From positions 1 to 39,859 of IMG/VR virus record IMGVR_UViG_3300042453_005387: a stretch of 39,859 bases of DNA. One strand, 5' to 3'. Both the position numbers and the translations under genes were made by a program. Position 1 is the first letter of the stretch, and each line of letters begins with the position of its first letter. This document shows positions 1 through 7,486 of the stretch, piece by piece. The DNA comes from a virus. Below the pieces are notes generated by a model. It did not search any database. It saw only the letters and a program-made list of their open reading frames with translations, and had not been told where the DNA came from.

Positions 1-18
1 CCAGCTCACTTGAGCTGG
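1..18. terminator. Hairpin at left edge, possible terminator
   Basis: An 8-bp perfect inverted repeat (CCAGCTCA/TGAGCTGG, 2-nt loop) lies downstream of the 74-residue minus-strand gene. If it terminates that gene, the U-tract would fall outside the window, so only the stem can be seen. Confidence 0.4.
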
Positions 19-111
19 GGGGCAAAAAATCCAATATGAGAATAAAACTGCAACAGTAATCTAAAACATTTTATACAGTAAACATTAACCAATTAAAATA
101 TAATGCCTGAA

Positions 112-336
112 TTAAGCAGCTTTTTCGTGTGCGCGATGCTGCACAGAGATAATATCCCCAGCGCTCAAAACAGTCTGATCGCCAGCGGCACTTCCGTTCA
201 CGATAAAGGCAACAGCATTGGGGTCAAAACCCATAGCAGCAGCAAACCCCTTATTTGACTTAATGCAGCTAAGTGTGCTCCCAGCGGGAAGTTCAGGGCT
301 AATTTGATCGCCAGCGAATCGAATGGTAACTTTCAT
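112..336 (-). CDS. Small ubiquitin-like beta-grasp (ThiS/MoaD-like) protein
   Basis: This 74-residue protein has the layout of a beta-grasp fold. It has an N-terminal strand (MKVTIRFAG), a 'PAGSTL' turn, a helix, a strand ending in VNG at about 46-48, and a closing 'L-x-x-GD-x-I-x-V' strand at about 57-65. ThiS, MoaD and prokaryotic ubiquitin-like proteins share this VNG/GD pattern. The C-terminus is HRAHEKAA and lacks the di-glycine needed for adenylation or conjugation, so it may be a binding or scaffold module rather than a sulfur carrier or modifier. No E1-, E2- or JAB-like partner is evident nearby. Its base composition looks richer in G+C than most neighbours. The fold call is from pattern only. 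Confidence 0.6.
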   Translation of the reverse strand: MKVTIRFAGDQISPELPAGSTLSCIKSNKGFAAAMGFDPNAVAFIVNGSAAGDQTVLSAGDIISVQHRAHEKAA

Positions 337-602
337 ATAGTTATTTGTTATTTAGTGTTTACTTTCTCTTTTCGAAAGAGAATATCGAGGCTCTACTTTA
401 CCTTGGGGAGAGTCTTGATCCCAATTATTTTGTCCTGGGGAAATAGGAAAAATTGGCCACCGGCATTTCAGTGCCCAAACGCACATTGCAAGCCGGTGAT
501 TCGGTTAGTTCATAAACACCCATCAAAGTGTGCTTAGTATAAATTATACTAGAGGCATGACAGGTCTGCTTATATAATAGTAAGCAATTTAGATATCGTT
601 GG
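337..602. other. Gene-poor gap with several hairpins
   Basis: No convincing gene lies here. It holds an 8-bp hairpin with 3-nt loop at 364-382 just upstream of the beta-grasp gene, an interrupted hairpin at 458-498 (CACCGGC/GCCGGTG plus an inner GTGC/GCAC), and a perfect 7-bp hairpin with 3-nt loop at 535-551 (TAGTATA/TATACTA). A 32-codon minus-strand ORF (425-523) crosses the second hairpin but has no supporting start signal. The segment could be the 5' leader and promoter region of the beta-grasp gene or a small structured RNA. Confidence 0.4.
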
Positions 603-1145
603 TCAAACTTTCTTTTTCCAAAACATCTGAATGCTTATTCTAGGATGCTCTGCGGCAAATGTGCACATGGTTGTTGCATGCCATAGAGGTGGCTTAAACC
701 AGCATAAAGTTCTATACTCTGGGAATATCCATTTTCCTGAATTTTGAGATCCTTCTTCTAGTTCAAGAAAAAGCCCACCCCAATTCAAATGCCAGTTTTT
801 AGTCAAATATATTGTAGCAGTAAGCTCGCTCCAGCTTTTATCGTGAACGTCATCGTGCCAGTTTATTTGGCTCCCTGGTTGCCAAATATGTAAAAAGCAA
901 CTAATTATTTCGTGATCTATAAATTCTGGAATTCGCTGCGGGAGTACTTCGTTAAAGTATGGGATATACTTATCTAAACCATAAACCAAAACAGGCCCGA
1001 TAGAACCTTTATCTAAATCAGTTCCCCAAAGCCCCTTGTTATTTATACCAAATACTTTTTTACCCTTATCTCTTTCGTATTCAGTTAATATCTGTTCAGC
1101 TAAAGGTTCGTCTAGAAAATTTTTTACTACGTTTACTTTACTCAT
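603..1145 (-). CDS. 2-oxoglutarate/Fe(II)-dependent dioxygenase (prolyl-4-hydroxylase-like)
   Basis: This 180-residue protein has the double-stranded beta-helix signature of 2OG-Fe(II) oxygenases. The HxD pair is His97/Asp99 in 'NWHDDVHD', the distal metal ligand is His156 in 'PPLWHATTM', and Arg169 in 'HPRISIQ' is placed to bind the 2OG carboxylate. A 'WGGLFLELEEGS' stretch between them matches the usual core spacing. The family hydroxylates or otherwise oxidizes protein, nucleic-acid or small-molecule substrates. Phage members are common but their substrates are mostly unknown. Its start overlaps the end of the upstream 82-residue gene by 8 nt, indicating co-translation in a minus-strand operon. 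Confidence 0.85.
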   Translation of the reverse strand: MSKVNVVKNFLDEPLAEQILTEYERDKGKKVFGINNKGLWGTDLDKGSIGPVLVYGLDKYIPYFNEVLPQRIPEFIDHEIISCFLHIWQPGSQINWHDDVHDKSWSELTATIYLTKNWHLNWGGLFLELEEGSQNSGKWIFPEYRTLCWFKPPLWHATTMCTFAAEHPRISIQMFWKKKV

Positions 1146-1386
1146 TTTTATAAAATTTTATTTTTTGTTTGTATTTTTTAAAGAAGCGATTTTTAGTTAT
1201 TATCTTGTCTTCTTCGTCTAAAGTTTTTTTGCTTGTTGGAGTTGTGTAGAAAAATTTTCTCTGTTTTGGCGGTATGGTTTTTAACAAAGCATTTACGGAT
1301 GACTTCCCCTTTAATATTGATATAAGGTTATATTTATTTTTTTTTGCTAAATCTAACCTATATAATACATAGTGTTGTTCATCCAT
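1138..1386 (-). CDS. Hypothetical small basic protein
   Basis: An unrecognised 82-residue, lysine-rich protein. I chose the ATG at 1386 because it overlaps the stop of the upstream gene in an ATGGATGA junction typical of coupled translation; an in-frame TTG at 1398 would add four residues. The C-terminal third is very basic (KNRFFKKYKQKIKFYKNE), which suggests nucleic-acid contact but proves nothing. It sits between a 159-residue unknown and the 2OG oxygenase and overlaps both. Confidence 0.6.
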   Translation of the reverse strand: MDEQHYVLYRLDLAKKNKYNLISILKGKSSVNALLKTIPPKQRKFFYTTPTSKKTLDEEDKIITKNRFFKKYKQKIKFYKNE

Positions 1387-1858
1387 TTTGCTCTGCAATG
1401 CTCAAGTTAGTTGTCTTGATGATAAGCGCTGGTTCTTTTTTTGTTACTATTCTTTTAGGGAACCCATTTAAGTCGAATTTTGGTTTTAGTTTTTCAAAAA
1501 CCGATACAAGTTTTTTGACCCTACTAGATTTTCTTTTCTTCTTTGAATTGAATTCTACAGCTTTTTGCATCATGTGCGGAACCAACCTCGAAAGTTTTTC
1601 TGGCTGATCTATATCTTCAAGGTCACATGTAACCATGTATGCATAAAGCTGACTTTCGTCAATTTTATCTAACTCTTCCTGCGCCCCAACTAAAATTGCG
1701 ATATTTTGCGTGGGAGTTTTGGGGACAGGATCATTTTGTACTGTGGTTTCTGTAGTTATCTGCCTTATCTGTGTTATTACTGTTTGCACCACATTTGTAT
1801 CTGGTACAAACTCCCTCATTACTCTCTCTACATCCTGTAGTGATACTTTATTGTTCAT
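1379..1858 (-). CDS. Hypothetical protein
   Basis: An unrecognised 159-residue protein. The N-terminal 60 residues are rich in Val, Gln and Thr, and the middle (residues about 60-100) looks helical and acidic. A lysine-rich patch (SKKKRKSSRVKK, about 104-115) precedes a short basic tail. There are no transmembrane segments or cysteine motifs. It overlaps the genes on both sides by a few bases, so it belongs to the same minus-strand operon as the 2OG oxygenase. Confidence 0.65.
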   Translation of the reverse strand: MNNKVSLQDVERVMREFVPDTNVVQTVITQIRQITTETTVQNDPVPKTPTQNIAILVGAQEELDKIDESQLYAYMVTCDLEDIDQPEKLSRLVPHMMQKAVEFNSKKKRKSSRVKKLVSVFEKLKPKFDLNGFPKRIVTKKEPALIIKTTNLSIAEQNG

Positions 1859-2051
1859 TTTTTATTATGTCTTCTTGTAGGATTTCTTTTATTTCTTTAA
1901 GTGCTTTTTCGGCAAGATATTTGCACCCTAATCTATCATAATTATAGCTTCCATCTGATCTGGCTCCATTTGAAATCAGAGTCAATGCGCTACTTGCAAC
2001 ATGTAAACATTGTCCTAATAAAAATTCTCTATCTTTATTTTTTGTATGCAT
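1848..2051 (-). CDS. Hypothetical small helical protein
   Basis: An unrecognised 67-residue protein starting at the ATG at 2051. A TTG at 2066 in the same frame would overlap the upstream stop and add five residues. The sequence has two likely amphipathic helices (around 'LLGQCLHVASSALTLI' and 'YLAEKALKEIKEIL') separated by a Gly/Asn-rich turn. The 3' end overlaps the next gene by 11 nt. Confidence 0.6.
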   Translation of the reverse strand: MHTKNKDREFLLGQCLHVASSALTLISNGARSDGSYNYDRLGCKYLAEKALKEIKEILQEDIIKNEQ

Positions 2052-2062
2052 CTTGATTTTTC

Positions 2063-2851
2063 TCAAATCACGTCTTCACTTTCGAATTCTTCTACGTAAG
2101 TTGATAGCTTTGAGTTTTCAAAAAACTCAGTGAACCTCCATAGACACCCCCTGTAGGATAGGGTCCATTTTTTGTCAAAGGCTCTTGGGCCAATAAAAGT
2201 TTTTATAAAATTTTCACCTAATTCAAAGTATTGATCTGAATTAGATTTGTAGACCTTTCTTTCTGAAAAAGCCAACTCATTTCTTCCAATCCATACTCTT
2301 GGTGAATTTTTTATTTTAGCTCTACCTAGCCTCAATAATCCAAGCCTTATGCATAGTTCTATGCCAACCTTTCTGCACGTGGATTCCCATTCATTTGACT
2401 TTATCTCAGATAAATCGTGTTTCGCAATTTCTGTAGAAAGATCTATTTTTTGAAGATCCGTTAAATTTTTAATGTACTGTATTGTTGAAGGATAATCTAA
2501 CTGCAATAATTCGTTTACCTTGTCTTGCTCTATTAATGGACAAATCACTTTGTTCATCAACCAATATTTTAGTACATTCAATTCTATTAAATTCTCTTCT
2601 ATAATAGAGTCAATATTGATATTGTCTAATGACCAATTACATATCTGGTCGAATATTTTTTTGCCATAAAAAACAATATCTCCGTCCATTAGTATGGGGG
2701 AATTAACTGATTGAATTGCGTCATTATCTGAATCGTCTATAGATTCAACATTTTTTGATTCCACTTCTTTTCCACAAGTTGAATCATATATATTACTTAA
2801 TTCTAGAAAAATTAATTCTAGTTGTGTTGTGTTTTTAAATTTAATTTTCAT
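2063..2851 (-). CDS. Hypothetical protein
   Basis: An unrecognised 262-residue soluble protein. It has a leucine-rich N-terminal helix, an acidic low-complexity stretch (about 30-50) and a mostly helical remainder with a Trp/Arg-rich C-terminal part (WTLSYRGCLWRFTEFF, about 229-244). There are no catalytic motifs I can name. It is the first gene of the small operon running down to the 2OG oxygenase. Its start lies just downstream (in minus-strand terms) of two short hairpins and the structured element at 2930-3039. Confidence 0.65.
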   Translation of the reverse strand: MKIKFKNTTQLELIFLELSNIYDSTCGKEVESKNVESIDDSDNDAIQSVNSPILMDGDIVFYGKKIFDQICNWSLDNINIDSIIEENLIELNVLKYWLMNKVICPLIEQDKVNELLQLDYPSTIQYIKNLTDLQKIDLSTEIAKHDLSEIKSNEWESTCRKVGIELCIRLGLLRLGRAKIKNSPRVWIGRNELAFSERKVYKSNSDQYFELGENFIKTFIGPRAFDKKWTLSYRGCLWRFTEFFENSKLSTYVEEFESEDVI

Positions 2852-2861
2852 TTAACATAAA

Positions 2862-2897
2862 AGGATTTAAAATCCTAACTTTACAACAAGTAAAGTT
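2862..2897. promoter_or_regulatory. Two adjacent inverted repeats upstream of the 262-residue gene
   Basis: Positions 2862-2876 form a near-complete palindrome (AGGATTT-A-AAATCCT). Positions 2877-2897 form an 8-bp hairpin (AACTTTAC/GTAAAGTT, 5-nt loop) followed on the plus strand by a T-rich stretch. They sit 11-46 nt upstream of a minus-strand ATG, so they could be an operator, a leader hairpin, or on the plus strand a terminator. Strand and role are not resolved. Confidence 0.4.
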
Positions 2898-2929
2898 TTC
2901 ATTTTTTTATTTATAACCAGTTTTATAAG

Positions 2930-3039
2930 CGAAACGGCTGTTACGCACTCAGCTTAACAGCACTTCGTGCTTTGGTCCGTTGATATCCGCTTCGCGGATC
3001 TAAACGAACCATAAGCTTAGAGCGCTATACGCCGTTTCG
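2930..3039 (-). ncRNA. Structured RNA-like element with three-way junction
   Basis: A perfect 9-bp outer stem (CGAAACGGC at 2930-2938 with GCCGTTTCG at 3031-3039) encloses a 13-position stem with 11 pairs (2944-2956 with 3012-3024). Inside are two arms. One is ggtccgtt/aacgaacc capped by a perfect ATCCGC/GCGGAT hairpin; the other is an AGCAC/GTGCT hairpin. Both caps have a 3-nt loop, TTC on plus and GAA on minus. The only strand-informative position pairs as U-G on the minus strand but is a C-A mismatch on plus, so minus is weakly favoured. No ORF covers it, and its G+C is visibly above its AT-rich flanks. It could be a small RNA, a 5' leader, or a DNA-level structure. Confidence 0.6.
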
Positions 3040-3131
3040 AAAGACTCGGCGCAGCCTCGTAATTTTAATCAAAATTTTGAACACCAGTCAATGCTTTTTT
3101 TATTTTTTTTTTAGGAGACCTAATAAAACTT

Positions 3132-3761
3132 TCAACAGCATACACCTATGGGCAAATATTTTGAAAAAGATTCTGTAATTTTATTACAGATAGTGGTCTG
3201 CTTTACGGCAGGGGTTGCTCCTATTGGAACAACCTTCTGACTGTATCTTATTGTTACTTCAGCGCCTCTATCAAATGGGTCAAATATTACAAAACTTATT
3301 TTCTCTCCCTTCATCAAATATATTGGAGGTATTTCGACAAATACGTTTTTAGATATTTCTGTACTCTCCAGGTAATTATTCAATAATTCCTGGAGACTTC
3401 TCATTGATTCTAATATTTTTTCATTTTCATTTTTTTCTTTTCTTTTTGTGTAAGCATCAATCCATTCATCAAATTCTTTTATTTGTTTAGATGCAGGTTT
3501 TTTGTTTATAAAAAGTTTTGCATCAAATTGATCTGCCGGTACTTTTGCGTTTACAATGGTAAACGTTTTTTTATTTTTTATGTTTTCATTTTTGGCTTTA
3601 TCTTTTTTGCTGGGTTGCACTACATCGATACAATTATTTTTGGGGGGCCTGCCCCTCTTTCTCTTTACAGTTGGGGTAGTCTGAACTATTGCCTGTTTCC
3701 CCGCCACATCAATCTTTCTAGGCCTTCCCCTTTTTCTTTTTTGCTGGATTTCGGGTACCAT
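3132..3761 (-). CDS. AT-hook DNA-binding protein
   Basis: This 209-residue protein carries two classic AT-hook motifs near its N-terminus, KRGRPRK (about 10-16) and KRGRPPK (about 35-41). Each is a GRP core in a basic context, which binds the minor groove of AT-rich DNA. A lysine-rich linker follows. The C-terminal two thirds contain a charged helical segment (about 85-115) and a probable beta-rich domain (about 135-200) that I do not recognise. In an AT-rich genome such a protein could act in DNA architecture, replication or transcription. The next upstream gene ends 7 nt before its start. Confidence 0.7.
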   Translation of the reverse strand: MVPEIQQKRKRGRPRKIDVAGKQAIVQTTPTVKRKRGRPPKNNCIDVVQPSKKDKAKNENIKNKKTFTIVNAKVPADQFDAKLFINKKPASKQIKEFDEWIDAYTKRKEKNENEKILESMRSLQELLNNYLESTEISKNVFVEIPPIYLMKGEKISFVIFDPFDRGAEVTIRYSQKVVPIGATPAVKQTTICNKITESFSKYLPIGVCC

Positions 3762-3768
3762 ATATATG

Positions 3769-4443
3769 TTAATTTTCTTTATCTTTTTTATAAAATTTAT
3801 CTAGATGCCTATCTAGATGCCCATTTGAAACCATAAATAATTCAACCTGAGCTTTTAACAATTCTTTAGATTTATCAATGTAAATTTTATATCCTTCATT
3901 GTCTTTGTCCTGATTGAATGCATCATAAGCTGTATCATACACTAATGAAACTGTTTGTATGTCTGTATTTACTATTTGTGTATTTAAATCTATGTGAATT
4001 AAATCTTTTTTGTTTTTGCGTGTAATCAAATCATACTCTTTAATTAAGTCTGAGGCAACTTGCGGGACAAAGAAACAGCAAAAAACTATTCCAATATCGT
4101 CTTGAAGTATTTCGTCAATCTGTTTACACTCTTCTGGATATTTTTCCATTATGGCCTTAGACGACTCTTTTAATTTTTTGTCGGAAGTATTCCCAATACC
4201 AGTTTTTTTAATATTTTTTACAATCTGTCTTATTTGAGATAAAACATTCTCAACCGCAAATGGACGGTTAACATCTTTCTCAATTAATTCTTCAAAATTT
4301 TCAATAATTTGACACACCATATAGCTGTGCAATAGGTCATATTTATCTAATGACTTAAAGATAGTTTCTGATGTCTCAAAAGAGAATACTGCGCTAAAAA
4401 AACTGCTCTTGTAGTCAGTAGCTAAAATATAGTTTTTTTTCAT
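3769..4443 (-). CDS. Hypothetical helical protein
   Basis: An unrecognised 224-residue protein, predicted mostly alpha-helical with alternating charged and hydrophobic residues. It has no membrane segment and no metal or nucleotide motif. A segment around 120-132 (VFCCFFVPQVASD) is unusually hydrophobic. It probably shares a transcript with the AT-hook gene, 7 nt downstream. The ATG at 4443 has no Shine-Dalgarno sequence. Confidence 0.6.
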   Translation of the reverse strand: MKKNYILATDYKSSFFSAVFSFETSETIFKSLDKYDLLHSYMVCQIIENFEELIEKDVNRPFAVENVLSQIRQIVKNIKKTGIGNTSDKKLKESSKAIMEKYPEECKQIDEILQDDIGIVFCCFFVPQVASDLIKEYDLITRKNKKDLIHIDLNTQIVNTDIQTVSLVYDTAYDAFNQDKDNEGYKIYIDKSKELLKAQVELFMVSNGHLDRHLDKFYKKDKEN

Positions 4444-4840
4444 GCCTTGATTTTGGTTTTCCTATTGCTTTTGTCAATTTTATATTTCACAAAAACAATA
4501 GGAGTTAATTTACACATTTTTTTTATTTTTAAATTTTTTTGTTTTTTTTAGGTTATACCTACCTAAGCCATAAAATAAATAGATTACTTTACTGCGATGC
4601 GAAACAAAACTTATTAGCCCCTGGGCATAACTCCTGCGGCTTGCGTCAATACCTCTCTCATCTGGTGATCAATCCAGTCACGGTATCGAACTAATAAAAT
4701 GTTTGTATTTTTTTGCTGTATGTTTATTTTGCTAGGCAAAAAGCCCCTTATTCTTTTACCCCTTTATTTCGGGACCAACCTGCTTATCATTAATACGAGT
4801 TTTTCAGGGGTACAGGTTTTCACTGATTGTTACAGTGATT
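4444..4840. other. Intergenic gap with possible gene remnant
   Basis: This gap of about 400 nt has no complete gene. The left half is T-rich. Around 4614-4700 composition becomes richer in G+C, and the minus strand reads as a protein-like C-terminal tail ending MREVLTQAAGVMPRG and a stop at 4614. In that frame the next in-frame stop upstream is near 4765, so at most a short ORF or a relic of a lost gene exists. A 6-bp hairpin (TCACTG/CAGTGA, about 4820-4838) lies just beyond the stop of the 338-residue gene and may mark its transcript end, but no clear U-tract follows it. Confidence 0.4.
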
Positions 4841-5857
4841 TTATCCCTCAGCAAGAATGTCTTCTTCAACTACTTCAGAACTGCTTTTTGTCTGGCAATT
4901 CTCAAATGGACTTGTAGTCCAATAATGAGGGAAAGTCGAAAAATTAATATTATCGACTTCGCTCACAGTAAGTGGAGTTCCACTAATCGCAATGAGCAAC
5001 GGAACTATCCCCCGCTTCATTGTAGTCATCTTTAGCTCAACCCTATCTTCATCGCTTTTTCCACTCAAATTATATAAAAAGGAAACAAGCTTCAGCAGCT
5101 TGTCTTTTTGCCTTTGATACTGATTTGTCCGGATAAAGATTTTTTGCGATGCATCAGTTGTTTTATCTTTATTGCTGGAGTCAAGTGCTTCAACATGAGC
5201 AAGCACTCCGTCATGTAATTTAACCATAAATTCCTTGATTATCGCTGGCTCATTTATTGCGCCAACTGTATTCACGGCGCTAATAAATTGCTGTGCCAGG
5301 TCTGGAGCTGGTGCATTCAGGCCTGTCAAGAAACGAGTTATTAAAGCTCTTTTAATAACATATATTGGAAATTTGTGTGACGTCGTGTTTTCATGCTGAA
5401 GTTCAACCCAGTCAGAATCTAGTGCCGATATGGTGAATGGCACAGTTTCGTCCAATTTTTGAATGTGCTGTGAATTTGCTAGCACGTTCATCGACTCTAA
5501 CGGATTCTTTGCTATGTGGAAAAAGTTATTGTTCTTTTTCTGTTTTGGTAGAAATCCACCAAAGGCATTTTGCTTAAGTGTACCATATGGACTATAGTAT
5601 CCACCTGGCTTAAGAGATAGACCGCTAGTTGCCCAATTTATAGCAGCCTGCTCAAATGCAGCAGTTTTAATTGGTGGTGCCCCACGATAAATAGTTATAA
5701 GTTTCGCGAGGCCATTTTTTACCCGATATGCTGCACTTTGATAGTTATCTCCATCTTTTATCGAGTATCCGATAATTACATTTTCTTCTGGTACTAATGT
5801 AGAGCCCTTGATAAGGGATCCAATTTTATTATGCACTATTGAACGACTAATTTTCAT
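4841..5857 (-). CDS. Hypothetical protein
   Basis: An unrecognised 338-residue protein. It is bounded on its 5' side by a clear terminator (5895-5932) and followed by a gap, so it is a single-gene unit, unlike most of the window. It has an N-terminal beta-rich part, a central glycine/tyrosine turn-rich stretch (about 80-100) and a helical C-terminal half with an acidic tail (EVVEEDILAEG). No catalytic signature is recognised. Its isolation and slightly different base composition suggest an independently acquired accessory gene. Confidence 0.65.
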   Translation of the reverse strand: MKISRSIVHNKIGSLIKGSTLVPEENVIIGYSIKDGDNYQSAAYRVKNGLAKLITIYRGAPPIKTAAFEQAAINWATSGLSLKPGGYYSPYGTLKQNAFGGFLPKQKKNNNFFHIAKNPLESMNVLANSQHIQKLDETVPFTISALDSDWVELQHENTTSHKFPIYVIKRALITRFLTGLNAPAPDLAQQFISAVNTVGAINEPAIIKEFMVKLHDGVLAHVEALDSSNKDKTTDASQKIFIRTNQYQRQKDKLLKLVSFLYNLSGKSDEDRVELKMTTMKRGIVPLLIAISGTPLTVSEVDNINFSTFPHYWTTSPFENCQTKSSSEVVEEDILAEG

Positions 5858-5894
5858 TATTAATTAATGTTGTTGTTATATGTTGGTTTGTTTA

Positions 5895-5932
5895 ATAAAA
5901 AAGGCCACTCAACATTTGTCGAGTGACCTTTA
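5895..5932 (-). terminator. Rho-independent terminator
   Basis: On the minus strand an 11-bp stem (AAAGGTCACTC/GAGTGGCCTTT, one G-U pair, about 10-nt loop) runs into a T-tract (TTTTTTATT). It follows the stop of the 187-residue gene and precedes the start of the 338-residue gene, so it ends the long recombination operon. The G-U pair fits transcription from the minus strand. Confidence 0.8.
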
Positions 5933-6027
5933 AGACTTATTAAAAAAATAAGCCATAAATAATAATAATTATTTACATTATATTATGGCATATGCATGTG
6001 TTTTTTTTAGTACCCTATTTGGCTAAA

Positions 6028-6591
6028 TTAAAGCACTCCAGAAGGATTAAAAAACAGTCTTTTTGAGTTTGGAATATTTAATGAAATCAATAAGTTATTG
6101 ATTTTCGCAAATGTATGTGGAGGAACATTTGCTAAATATTCAGCTTCCCATGAGTTTTGCTGCCTCGATTGTTTGACTAATCTACAAAAAGAATTTATAT
6201 TTCCTTTTTGTTTGATCAAAATAACGGAATTATTTTTACTGATCTGCACAACGGTTGCATTAAATTCAGGGTCAGCCTCTGACACCTTATTGGACAGTAT
6301 TTGCGCATTTGACTCAACGTCCTCAACTTGCAGCTCTGGAGTTGGCTCTGGAGTTGGCTCTGGAGTTGGCTCTGGAGTTGGCTCTGGAGTTGGCTCTGGA
6401 GTTGGCTCTGTGGTAAAAATTATTGCTGGGTCATTTGTCGGATCGTATTCAGAATCTGAAGTTACCGGAACATCAACATTATTTAAGTTTGATTCTGCTT
6501 CTGTATCTTGAAGTTCAGAATCTTGCGAAACATTTTTTTCGTCAAATTCTGTGTCTTGGTCAGTTTCCGATTTTTTTCTTTTTTTACTCAT
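6028..6591 (-). CDS. Hypothetical protein with Thr-Pro-Glu-Pro repeats
   Basis: This 187-residue protein has an acidic, disordered N-terminal half. It begins with a basic SKKRKK stretch and contains a TPEP tandem tract at about residues 60-85. A compact C-terminal domain (about 95-187) shows alternating strands and a helix (for example 'VVQISKNNSVILIKQKG' and 'YLANVPPHTFAKINNLLISL'). PT/PE-rich repeats like this usually act as flexible linkers. I do not recognise the folded part. It is the last gene before the terminator at 5895-5932. Confidence 0.65.
   Translation of the reverse strand: MSKKRKKSETDQDTEFDEKNVSQDSELQDTEAESNLNNVDVPVTSDSEYDPTNDPAIIFTTEPTPEPTPEPTPEPTPEPTPEPTPELQVEDVESNAQILSNKVSEADPEFNATVVQISKNNSVILIKQKGNINSFCRLVKQSRQQNSWEAEYLANVPPHTFAKINNLLISLNIPNSKRLFFNPSGVL
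6333..6410. repeat. 12-bp tandem repeat, about 6.5 copies
   Basis: The 12-bp unit GCTCTGGAGTTG is repeated head to tail about six and a half times with no base changes. It encodes the TPEP tract of the 187-residue protein. Being in phase with codons, copy number could vary without a frameshift; the exact identity of the copies suggests recent expansion by slippage. Confidence 0.9.
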
Positions 6592-6608
6592 ATTTTTAAA
6601 TTTTATTA

Positions 6609-6989
6609 CTATTCCTTGTTTTGTTCAATATAATAATCTATTGCGTCCTTTATAATTCGCTGTACAGATTTAAGTGATTTTTCTCTACCAATTGGTTTAA
6701 CCCCTTTTTCAGTGAGTTTAAAAATCTCTATATCAAATGTAAAATTTTTTTCATTTTCTTCTGTTTCATTATCTAATAATGCTACTAGACCTTCTATATC
6801 TTCTTCGTCATCCTCATCATCTTCATCTTCTTCATCATCTTCACTATCTATGACCGCATTGACTTTAATAATACATGGGTATGAAGACAAGTTTAATATA
6901 TATTCTATATCTTTATCGTCAACGCACAATAAAAACCTTGGAATGCTGTCAGATTCCGAGAAATTGTTTAGAAGGTCTATGCTTTTCAT
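6609..6989 (-). CDS. Hypothetical acidic protein
   Basis: An unrecognised 126-residue protein with a very acidic central run (about 48-70, mostly Asp and Glu). The N-terminal part may form a short alpha/beta unit, and the C-terminal helix is KSVQRIIKDAIDYYIEQNKE. Its ATG overlaps the TAA of the resolvase gene upstream (TAATG), so it is translationally coupled to it. Acidic phage proteins of this size can be DNA mimics or chaperones, but nothing here decides this. Confidence 0.6.
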   Translation of the reverse strand: MKSIDLLNNFSESDSIPRFLLCVDDKDIEYILNLSSYPCIIKVNAVIDSEDDEEDEDDEDDEEDIEGLVALLDNETEENEKNFTFDIEIFKLTEKGVKPIGREKSLKSVQRIIKDAIDYYIEQNKE

Positions 6990-7486
6990 TAGAAATTTTT
7001 TCTTCTCATATATTCTGCCATCAATAAAGAATCGGCATCATTTTTAAATTTTTCGTATAAATATGGAAATAATCTTTGCCCAACAAGCAAAGATGCAGTT
7101 TTTGTGTCTGGACCCTTCACTCCATGCGGCAACATTTCTTTTTGCCACTCTTTCGAATCTATAAACCTATATGGTAAGTTAAGGTCTTCCATTAAGCATT
7201 CTTGAGCTTCTAGGATTCTTAATCCAGACGCAGTAGCTTTGAATCTTCCTGGGTTAACCATTGGCCTCTCTATGCAAATAACCGGTAAATATCCATTTAT
7301 CCAGTTTTCTAAAATATCTTTAGTTTTTTGCCTATCTAACCTATTTATGTATGATATTGTTTTAGTATAATTTATACATTTTTTTACAGGAGTTATTTTA
7401 TATTCGGCCTGTTTATTGAGCCAAACAGCACTAATATTCCCAATTCCATTATCCCAGCCAATCCAAACCTTTTTAATTTCATCCAT
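6989..7486 (-). CDS. RuvC-like Holliday junction resolvase (RNase H fold)
   Basis: A 165-residue protein with the RuvC acidic tetrad in order: Asp12 in 'WIGWDNG', Glu73 in 'VICIERPM', and Asp150/Asp152 in 'NDADSLLMAEY'. Length and spacing match RuvC and phage RuvC-like nucleases. The family cuts four-way junctions and branched DNA. In a phage this would resolve recombination and replication intermediates before packaging, and it lies in the same operon as the RecA-like recombinase. It overlaps the genes on either side by 8 nt and 1 nt. Confidence 0.85.
   Translation of the reverse strand: MDEIKKVWIGWDNGIGNISAVWLNKQAEYKITPVKKCINYTKTISYINRLDRQKTKDILENWINGYLPVICIERPMVNPGRFKATASGLRILEAQECLMEDLNLPYRFIDSKEWQKEMLPHGVKGPDTKTASLLVGQRLFPYLYEKFKNDADSLLMAEYMRRKNF

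Noticed and set aside
304-537. Plus-strand 77-codon frame
   Set aside because: It runs antisense to the beta-grasp start and through the hairpins, has atypical composition and no start signal.
4560-4700. tRNA-like sequence in the 4.4-4.8 kb gap
   Set aside because: No acceptor stem, T-loop or anticodon arm could be assembled; the local G+C rise fits a coding remnant better.
6333-6410. CRISPR-like repeat array
   Set aside because: It is a gapless 12-bp tandem repeat in frame with a TPEP-coding tract, with no spacers.
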